DNA of 8,741 nucleotides, from the NCBI GenBank assembly GCA_016763735.1, contig JAESTE010000094.1, positions 1-8,741 of the forward strand, read 5' to 3'. Positions 6,001-8,741 of the stretch are shown here, piece after piece (the stretch's first letter is position 1; each line of letters begins with the position of its first letter). The notes beneath the pieces are model-generated. The model was not told the DNA's origin, searched no databases, and saw only the letters and a list, made by a program, of their open reading frames with translations. Made by a program: the position numbers and the translations under genes. The DNA comes from Nitrospinaceae bacterium (GTDB taxonomy: Bacteria; Nitrospinota; Nitrospinia; Nitrospinales; VA-1).

Positions 6001-8678
6001 CATCCATTAAAGTCTGTAATTGTTACCTGGGCAAAACCGCAGGAAAGTCCAGTTGCAGTTGATGTGGTTTGAGCACCTGCATCATCCCATAAGTAGGTAT
6101 ACAGTCCTGTTCCGCCCGAAGGAGTTGCCGTGGCCGTCCCATCTCCGCTTCCTGCACATAATTCATCAGTTTTTGACATAATAACTGAGAGCACGATAGG
6201 CTCAGTAACGGTCGAATCCACTGCAGTAGTGTCGCATCCTAAACTATCCTCCACGATGAACCCTATAAGACCGGCACAAAGATTAGGAGCAAAAGTTCCA
6301 GTACTCGGTCCTGTTATTATGTCATTCCATAAAAACGTATAAGGTCCAGATCCACCTGTAACCGATGCAGTTGCTTGTCCGTCACAGGGTGGCGCAGCAC
6401 ATGTTAAATCCTGTACGAAAGATATAAATGCTGTTAGTATTGCAGGCTCTCCCACGCAAAGACTACCTGTTATTGTACACAACAACGCATCTGTTATCGT
6501 GACATTATAACATCCCGTTTTGAGTCCTGTGGCTATGGAATCCGTCTGGAAACCCGGATCATCCCATATATAGGCATAGGGAGGAGTACCTCCTCCGGGA
6601 ATGCAAATCGCTGTACCATTGGAATCTCCAAAGCACGTTACAGCTGTACTGTCCATACCTATGGTCAACACAGGGGGTTCAGTAATAATCACATCAATCG
6701 AATCCTGACAGCCATTATCATCTATAACTCTAACCTCATGTGTACCCGCACACAGACCCACTGCGATTTTGGTAGTTTGGACCACCGGAGGTGTCCATAC
6801 GTATGCATAAGGCGGAAGTCCTCCAACCGGGAAAGCCTCACTTTGACCATCGCAAGCACCGCCACAAGTTACATTGGTTGTATCCGTAGTTACCGACATT
6901 GGCGTAGCGGCGACGATATCTACACTGTCCACTGTGGTACACCCATTGAAATCTGTTACCGTGACAAAGGCCTTACCCGAACATAGCGAACCTGCTGTTG
7001 GGCTGGTGTCAAAATTTGACCAAGCAAATGCATAGGGTCCTACGCCCCCGCCCGGTGTTACGGTTCCGGTTCCATCACAGTCACCGGTACACGACTCATC
7101 CGTCTGTGCCATAGTCGTAGTCAACGGAGGAGGTGCTGTTATGATGATGCTAGCCGTATCCGTACACAAATTGGCATCGGTAACGGTAACCATAAAAGTA
7201 TCAGCGCACAATCCTGTAGCTGTTGCATTGGTTTGTATGGGGGAAGTATCCCACGAAAATCCGAATCCACCAACTCCACCTGTAGGAGTAGCCGTTGCAG
7301 TCCCAATACAAACACTATCACAAAGCAAGTTCACCCCAACAATTGTCACGTCTACCACGGGCGGTTCTCCCACGCATATAGTGCCGAAAATCGTGCACAA
7401 TAAGGAATCTGTTACCGTAACACTGTAGCATCCTACGGCCAGTCCAATCGCAGTTGCGTTTGTTTGCAGACCTGGATCATCCCATATGAATGTGTATCCA
7501 TTTATTAGAGATGGCGTTCCTCCGCCTGGAATTGCTGTGACAGTTCCGTTAGATTCACCAAAACAGATTACGTCAGTGCTGTCCATGGACAGCGTTAAAA
7601 CCGGAGGGGCGTTTACCTGTACAGAATCTGTGTCTGAACAGCCGGCAGCATCGGTAACAATCACTGTATACATTCCTGCGCAGAGTGCAAAAGCAGAATC
7701 ATTCGTTTGAGCCAATGGATCATTCCACAAGTAACCAAAAGGACCGGTGCCTCCACCTACAGTTACTCTCGCCACCCCATTACATAAAACACCACAGGTT
7801 TGATTTGTGCTGTCCATAGTAAGTGTCATAGCCAATGGTTGCGAAACAATGAAAGTGCCAATCGATATACACCCTTTTACATCACGGACCGTATCAGCAT
7901 AAGTACCTATGCACAAGTTGAACAAGGTGTCATTAGTGCTACCAGTATTCCACGAGTGCGTGTAAGGGGGTGACCCTCCGGTTGGAACGCTCTGTGCCTG
8001 TCCTGTGCATACTCCGTTACATAGAATGCCTATGCCTGCTACGTTTGCAGCCAGTACCGGTGGCTGCTCGATAAAGACTGTATCTACCCCCGTACATCCA
8101 AGTACATCTGTTGACAGTATTGTATTATCACCTGGGCACAAACTATCGGCCACCAGGGTGGTCTCACCGCTGGGAGACCAAATGTGAGTGAAACCCCCAT
8201 TACCTCCTGAAACCAACGTGCTAGCGTCTCCGCTACATTCTCCAAAACAATCTGTTGAATCCGTCGTCAAAAAAAAGTGCCCGATCTGGGGAGGTTCAGG
8301 TACACTAGGAATAGCAATTATAACGTCGTCTCCGTCTCCACTGTCTATCACGAACAAAGTGATTGGACCACCACAAAGGTTATAAACTGAATCAGTTCCG
8401 TCTCCATCAGGGCCTCCAACCCAATCAAATCCAAACGGTCCGACACCACCAATTACAGTTGCTTTAATTGCTCCGTCACAGGAATCCTTACACGTAGTAC
8501 TATAGGTAGTAAATACCACTGAATGCGTGGTTAACATCTTAGACGCAGGAGCATGATTCACGCCGAGGTTGGCCGTCTCCTTTGTTATGCAGGTCGTTGT
8601 TTCTCCTGTGGCGGATTCCGAAAGGAAACCACAAAATGGAAGACAAAACAAGAGGGCTATGATTTTAATCTTCTGCAT
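1..8678 (-). CDS. Giant SprB-repeat cell-surface protein, 3' end missing
   Basis: The frame begins at ATG 8676-8678 and stays open for 2,892 codons to the left edge, so the C-terminus is missing. The start is firm: two codons upstream in the same frame lies TAG (8685-8687), preceded by TGA (8688-8690), leaving only a TTG as an alternative. Residues 1-23 form a Sec signal peptide, 24-49 a linker, and 50-2892 a tandem array of 36 full units plus part of a 37th, each with the SprB-repeat pattern C-x-G-x-(C/S)-D-G, G-G-T-x-P-Y-T-Y-x-W, V-T-D-x-N-G-C and a closing E-P. In the family, SprB itself is a very large mobile surface adhesin exported by the type IX secretion system and needed for gliding; many non-gliding Bacteroidota also carry SprB-repeat proteins, so adhesion is inferred and gliding is not shown. 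The protein is rich in D, T, S and G and very poor in K and R. I see no frameshift or stop. No symbol is given because repeats alone do not establish orthology to sprB. Confidence 0.93.
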   Translation of the reverse strand, partial: MQKIKIIALLFCLPFCGFLSESATGETTTCITKETANLGVNHAPASKMLTTHSVVFTTYSTTCKDSCDGAIKATVIGGVGPFGFDWVGGPDGDGTDSVYNLCGGPITLFVIDSGDGDDVIIAIPSVPEPPQIGHFFLTTDSTDCFGECSGDASTLVSGGNGGFTHIWSPSGETTLVADSLCPGDNTILSTDVLGCTGVDTVFIEQPPVLAANVAGIGILCNGVCTGQAQSVPTGGSPPYTHSWNTGSTNDTLFNLCIGTYADTVRDVKGCISIGTFIVSQPLAMTLTMDSTNQTCGVLCNGVARVTVGGGTGPFGYLWNDPLAQTNDSAFALCAGMYTVIVTDAAGCSDTDSVQVNAPPVLTLSMDSTDVICFGESNGTVTAIPGGGTPSLINGYTFIWDDPGLQTNATAIGLAVGCYSVTVTDSLLCTIFGTICVGEPPVVDVTIVGVNLLCDSVCIGTATATPTGGVGGFGFSWDTSPIQTNATATGLCADTFMVTVTDANLCTDTASIIITAPPPLTTTMAQTDESCTGDCDGTGTVTPGGGVGPYAFAWSNFDTSPTAGSLCSGKAFVTVTDFNGCTTVDSVDIVAATPMSVTTDTTNVTCGGACDGQSEAFPVGGLPPYAYVWTPPVVQTTKIAVGLCAGTHEVRVIDDNGCQDSIDVIITEPPVLTIGMDSTAVTCFGDSNGTAICIPGGGTPPYAYIWDDPGFQTDSIATGLKTGCYNVTITDALLCTITGSLCVGEPAILTAFISFVQDLTCAAPPCDGQATASVTGGSGPYTFLWNDIITGPSTGTFAPNLCAGLIGFIVEDSLGCDTTAVDSTVTEPIVLSVIMSKTDELCAGSGDGTATATPSGGTGLYTYLWDDAGAQTTSTATGLSCGFAQVTITDFNGCTLVDNIELICPTPLTVTVDSTDATCGGVCDGEAEANPVGGTGAPYTFIWDNPDADTDSIADSLCAGIVRVTVTDLNGCTVNDSTTIVQPIVLGLTMDSVLISCNGSGDGTGTANPSGGTPFLIPPAYTYVWNTFPVQTTKTAIILIAGTWCVTVTDSIGCTISDCVVQVDPPVLTVSTSHTDALCNGDCTGSGTATAGGGTGAYAYVWCDGQTTSTTLLTLCAGVCGVTVTDANGCTITGSETIDEPTGIIPNITTTPSTCGNPDGIACVTPSGGTPAVGPTPYSIEWFFPGPPFFGNCTTGVAAGTYRAEIIDDNGCRDTAVVFVSDIASHTVVMSDTDITCFGANDGIGLGLAVGGTPGYTYLWLDNVGVPLPGPIIDSNITGLGPGTYVLQIDDALSCTIFDSIQITEPTLLLANLTSVDVLCSGDNNGSVCIAPSGGTPPYTFVWGNGCVTTCCTSLFPGSYDVTLTDNNGCTVLDTAVVQSQPLLSINQDTVHLSCFGDSDGQGIATPVGGVGPYAYLWNTIPPQTDSIATGLIAGNYCVTVTDANACTDTACVTVLEPPLLTLTLGKRDVSCFGICDGTDTANVAGGTGPGTYSFLWSDGQVTSTAVGLCDTTFMGVTVTDANSCTVSASNTILEPVVLGNTVTVNSNVSCFGLSDGSATAAPTGGSGVYTFIWSNGDITPVAGILSVGTWYVTINDGSCTLVDSAVITEPPVLALTMDSTDLACNGIDTGKAHVHPTGGTGPYTFLWDAATGNQSDSTATGLAPGCYFVTVTDVQGCTAIDSVCVTEPLAMTPGFTTVDATCGVCDGLAASSPLGGTGPGTYTFNWYDPFSPSPAGNDTIFNQCAGFKNLELTDGNSCIDTFTVGVNNFGAPIIDSLDSTGVTCFGDCDGTATVYIQAFTGTPPYTITWTNPDTGVFADSLCAGPVFVSVEDAIGCVVVGSTTITTPTEIISLISGVNVSCFGLSDGEARTAPSGGTPPYTHIWTPVGANIDTLKNVIAGTYIDTIADFTGCFIVDTIVITQPGDLNITLASDTNITCNGLCNGSIVAIAVGGTKQYTYAWNDPALQVDSFAIGICADTATKVVVTDANGCKDSLTHTLTQPLSLTSSITLTTNISCFGLNDGTAIVTPAGGSAPYTYLWDNNPDFDTDSLAGSLFSDTLYTVAIEDSLGCQDTTTVTLSQPALLMATITDSTNISCNGVCDGTAVVTPGGGTGIYTFLWDDPATQANDTAIGLCADSLYRIIVSDSFGCTAIDSVMLTAPGALSVTISDSTNISCFGLSDGMAVGLATGGATPYTYTWSPPVGLVDDTITGLSAGTVDTLVVVDSNACTDTAFVTLSEPGVLSITVTDSVNASCFGTCDGIARTITVGGTAPYTYDWVLTSDSLDSAIVLCADTMNIVIVTDSNSCTAQDSVMLSQPLEIFSIITDSTDASCFDVCDGQAVMVGFGGNPPLTFSWQSGESGTTADSLCAKDTLYGVVLDSLGCTDSAFLTISEPPEIVITFTDSSAALCDGGCEGNVTAALSGGTPPLTILWSNGDTGLTADSLCAGSIVITVTDVLGCSASDSLTIVAPTPFVVDTVSTTSAACDSTCDAVAIVFGTGGNTPYTFNWDNGDTGTTADSLCASTYIVTATDSNGCITMDTIVIVGPDSLSSAITDTTMISCTGLCDGSATASGSGGVSGFTYTWTDSGGTVLLGPGVNDTTITGLCAGLYYAVVRDANGCITTAPVTITEPAPLAANVCDTNNVSCNSSCDGSAKACPQGGTGPYTFLWDDSLAQVDSIADNLCAGVYAVTVTDANGCVAEDSLIVIAEPTFLSCLFPADSGTGCGLDSATGFAVAAGNGGIPPYNYSWNTTPTDTNDTLSNLLAGNYSVTVTDNNGCTSNCGITITDTSNMAASIIDSTMISCAGSCDGGAVVVSTGSTLPHTYNWEDYLGIATGDITNTATGLCEGWHRVIVKSAAACFRSIPLEITEPDSLDAVISDTLLPLCNADSN
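60..542 (-). repeat. Divergent repeat units R35 and R36
   Basis: R35 (C2726) lacks the normal C-x-G-x-C-D-G loop and has T-G-C-G-L-D-S-A-T-G instead, with no C2 or C3, but adds cysteines before the unit (F-L-S-C-L) and after the N-G-C turn (S-N-C-G-I-T). Its core P-P-Y-N-Y-S-W and V-T-V-T-D-N-N-G-C remain typical. R36 (C2805) has C-A-G-S-C-D-G and G-L-C-E-G, but the V-T-D-x-N-G-C strand is replaced by basic V-I-V-K-S-A-A-A-C-F-R-S, one of the few spots with several positive charges. Confidence 0.72.
543..1721 (-). repeat. Homogeneous four-Cys zone R30-R34
   Basis: Units start at C2333, C2410, C2486, C2562 and C2647. R30-R32 share the segment S/N-G-x-x-G-x-T-A-D-S-L-C-A and are 76-77 residues long, which suggests recent tandem duplication; a 17-base plus-strand identity (gcacaaagagaatcagc) occurs in both R31 (line 1321) and R30 (line 1561). 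R33 carries a longer loop (T-D-S-G-G-T-V-L-L-G-P-G-V-N-D) and is the longest unit at 85 residues. R34 has a fifth, unpaired-looking cysteine in S-A-K-A-C-P-Q-G-G. All five keep C1-C4. Confidence 0.78.
1722..3368 (-). repeat. Alternating four-Cys and two-Cys zone R23-R29
   Basis: Units start at C1784, C1861, C1938, C2017, C2097, C2176 and C2255. The odd units R23, R25, R27 and R29 have all four standard cysteines (for example S-C-N-G-V-C-D-G with G-L-C-A-D in R27). The even units R24, R26 and R28 have C-F-G-L-S/N-D-G and a C3 position replaced by I, F or S, leaving only C1 and C4. Entry segments converge on T-D-S-T-N-I-S-C in R27 and R28, with near matches in R25, R26 and R29, unlike the M-D-S-T entries common in R4-R21. 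R23 has an unusual T-V-Y-I-Q-A-F-T-G-T strand in place of the G-G-T. Confidence 0.8.
3369..5258 (-). repeat. Diverse repeat zone R15-R22
   Basis: Units start at C1154, C1236, C1319, C1394, C1471, C1550, C1624 and C1702. R15 has a short C-G-N-P-D-G loop, a proline- and phenylalanine-rich loop (W-F-F-P-G-P-P-F-F-G-N-C) and no closing E-P. R16 and R20 have only C1 and C4. R17 has six cysteines, including adjacent C-C in V-T-T-C-C-T. R18 and R21 have the last-strand cysteine pair (N-Y-C-V with A-C-V-T-V; G-C-Y-F-V with V-C-V-T). R19 has the standard four. R22 has a contracted C-G-V-C-D-G loop and no E-P, running instead through V-N-N-F-G-A-P into R23. Confidence 0.75.
5259..5966 (-). repeat. Shortened super-repeat copy C (R12-R14)
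   Basis: Units start at C918, C996 and C1078. R12 (T-C-G-G-V-C-D-G-E-A-E-A) closely matches R8 (T-C-G-G-A-C-D-G-Q-S-E-A). R13 matches R5 and R9 in having lost C2 and C3 and gained a cysteine on each of the last two strands (T-W-C-V-T-V and D-C-V-V). R14, entered by H-T-D-A-L-C, resembles the fourth type (R7, R11) rather than the third, so the third unit type appears to be missing. R14 has six cysteines, the extra two in V-W-C-D-G and G-V-C-G-V. The block assignment is an inference from motif order. Confidence 0.6.
5967..6905 (-). repeat. Four-unit super-repeat copy B (R8-R11)
   Basis: Units start at C605, C682, C760 and C841 and match copy A position by position: R8 has T-C-G-G-A-C-D-G, R9 has C-F-G-D-S-N-G, G-C-Y-N-V and L-C-V-G-E-P, R10 has a hydrophobic entry (L-T-A-F-I-S-F-V) and R11 is entered by K-T-D-E-L-C and carries V-T-I-T-D-F-N-G-C-T-L-V-D. 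R10 has a one-residue-longer loop (C-A-A-P-P-C-D-G). R11 has lost C2 and C3 and instead has G-L-S-C-G and I-C-P-T-P. DNA similarity to copy A is visible, for example c-t-c-c-c-a-c-g-c-a on the plus strand at both 6453 and 7367 (approximate starts), but is far from identical. Confidence 0.75.
6906..7835 (-). repeat. Four-unit super-repeat copy A (R4-R7)
   Basis: Units start at C295, C372, C453 and C530. The order of unit types is: R4 with T-C-G-x-x-C-x-G; R5 with C-F-G-E-S-N-G, G-C-Y-S-V and closing I-C-V-G-E-P-P; R6 preceded by a hydrophobic entry (V-D-V-T-I-V-G-V-N-L-L-C); R7 entered by Q-T-D-E-S-C and ending with V-T-D-F-N-G-C-T-T-V-D. The same order recurs in R8-R11 at an offset of 307-313 residues. 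R5 has lost C2 and C3 but gained a cysteine pair on its last two strands; R4, R6 and R7 have the standard four. Confidence 0.75.
7836..8531 (-). repeat. Repeat units R1-R3 (membrane-distal or N-terminal start)
   Basis: R1 (first Cys C63) is the most degenerate of the three: it has C-K-D-S-C-D-G and N-L-C-G-G, but the N-G-C turn is replaced by an acidic S-G-D-G-D-D stretch, so its fourth cysteine is missing. R1 closes with V-P-E-P-P. R2 (C144) and R3 (C220) have all four standard cysteines. Immediately before R2 the coding strand holds an eight-T tract (8269-8276) encoding part of H-F-F-L. Which end of the rod faces outward is unknown; in known type IX cargo the C-terminus carries the sorting signal. 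Confidence 0.8.
8532..8609 (-). other. N-terminal linker before the repeat array
   Basis: Residues 24-49 join the signal peptide to the first unit. The stretch is rich in T, N and A and matches no domain I recognise. It holds one cysteine, C29 (in T-T-T-C-I-T-K). The first repeat lacks its usual fourth cysteine, so C29 may be the partner of C63; that pairing is inference only. Confidence 0.5.
8610..8678 (-). other. Sec signal peptide of the giant protein
   Basis: Residues 1-23 read MQKIKIIALLFCLPFCGFLS followed by ESA. Lysines at 3 and 5 form the positive n-region, and residues 6-19 a hydrophobic core with two cysteines (C12, C16). Cleavage is likely near S22-A23, although no textbook A-x-A is present, so the exact site is uncertain. 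Neither cysteine has a lipobox (the residues before them are L-L-F and L-P-F), so a lipoprotein is unlikely. Export through Sec to the periplasm fits the usual route of type IX secretion cargo; that onward route is inferred from the family. Confidence 0.8.
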
Positions 8679-8741
8679 CAATATCTATCAGAACAGGTTT
8701 TTGTATTATAACTTATACTCAATATAAAGTAGGTTTGTTAC
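8679..8741 (-). promoter_or_regulatory. AT-rich upstream leader with likely promoter
   Basis: The 63 bases upstream of the start codon are strongly AT-rich compared with the gene. Read on the minus strand they contain TTATAATAC (about 45-30 bases upstream of ATG) and TATATTG further out, but no clear match to the Bacteroidota consensus (TTTG near -33, TAnnTTTG near -7). There is no Shine-Dalgarno sequence before the ATG, which is common in this phylum. A promoter here is plausible by position only; its elements may lie beyond the edge. Confidence 0.35.

Larger units (their letters stand above)
1..8531 (-). repeat. Tandem SprB-type repeat array, 36 units plus a partial one
   Basis: The first cysteine of each unit falls at residues 63, 144, 220, 295, 372, 453, 530, 605, 682, 760, 841, 918, 996, 1078, 1154, 1236, 1319, 1394, 1471, 1550, 1624, 1702, 1784, 1861, 1938, 2017, 2097, 2176, 2255, 2333, 2410, 2486, 2562, 2647, 2726, 2805 and 2887. 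Spacing is 74-85 residues. Most units have an entry segment like T-M-D-S-T or T-D-S-T, the C1-x-G-x-C2-D-G loop, a strand ending in G-G-T, P-Y-T-Y-x-W, a variable loop often D-P-x-x-Q-T, the turn L-C3-A-G, the strand Y-x-V-x-V-T-D, the N-G-C4 turn and a last strand ending in E-P. The pattern suggests a small Ig-like beta-sandwich per unit, which is an inference. DNA identity between units is modest, so this is an old, diverged array rather than a perfect minisatellite. Confidence 0.92.

Noticed and set aside
1..8531. Periodic short repeats resembling a CRISPR or minisatellite array
   Set aside because: The period is about 235 bp, unit DNA is well diverged, and conservation follows codons of a protein motif, so this is a coding repeat.
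1..8531. PKD, cadherin or bacterial Ig (Big) repeats as the domain identity
   Set aside because: The units lack PKD and cadherin signature motifs, while the C-x-G-x-x-D-G, G-G-T-x-P-Y-x-Y-x-W and V-T-D-x-N-G-C series fits SprB repeats. A shared beta-sandwich fold is still possible.
8625..8650. Lipoprotein signal at C12 or C16
   Set aside because: Residues before the cysteines are L-L-F and L-P-F; a lipobox needs a small residue directly before the Cys.
1..8678. Possible pseudogene or assembly frameshift in such a long repetitive gene
   Set aside because: The frame was followed codon by codon with no stop, and the Cys, G-G-T and V-T-D marks stay in phase across every unit border.
8713..8727. 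Small inverted repeat TTATA-ctcaa-TATAA upstream of the gene, as a terminator or operator
   Set aside because: The arms are only five AT pairs, with no GC stem or following T run; chance is likely in AT-rich DNA.

Overview
The window is almost entirely one gene. A single uninterrupted reading frame on the minus strand starts at an ATG at 8678 and runs leftward off the window at position 1: 2,892 complete codons with no in-frame stop, checked codon by codon. Only the last 63 bases (8679-8741) lie outside it. The product is a giant secreted protein: an N-terminal Sec signal peptide, a short linker, then 36 complete tandem units and the start of a 37th, each 74-85 residues long (mean about 78 residues, 235 bp). 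The unit pattern, roughly C-x-G-x-C-D-G-x-A ... G-G-T-x-P-Y-T-Y-x-W ... L-C-A-G-x-Y-x-V-x-V-T-D-x-N-G-C ... E-P, is that of SprB repeats (Pfam family named after the Flavobacterium johnsoniae gliding adhesin SprB). This points to the Bacteroidota, as do the lack of a Shine-Dalgarno sequence and the AT-rich leader. The C-terminus, where a type IX secretion sorting domain would be expected, is outside the window.

Layout from N- to C-terminus (right to left): signal peptide (8610-8678), linker (8532-8609), units R1-R3 (7836-8531), two copies of a four-unit super-repeat, R4-R7 and R8-R11 (5967-7835), a shortened third copy R12-R14 (5259-5966), a diverse stretch R15-R22 (3369-5258), a zone alternating four-cysteine and two-cysteine units R23-R29 (1722-3368), a homogeneous, recently expanded zone R30-R34 (543-1721), divergent R35 and R36 (60-542) and partial R37 (1-59).

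The most informative signal is the cysteine pattern. Two positions, the second Cys of C-x-G-x-C and the Cys of L-C-A-G, are gained and lost together in all 36 units, which predicts a disulfide. Several units lacking that pair carry a different pair on the two final strands, and its members shift register in opposite directions, as expected for neighbouring antiparallel strands. The array therefore looks like a long rod of disulfide-locked beta-domains with several alternative staples.

No other gene, RNA gene, mobile element or CRISPR array is supported. Open frames on the plus strand and in other minus frames are shadows of this repetitive gene.
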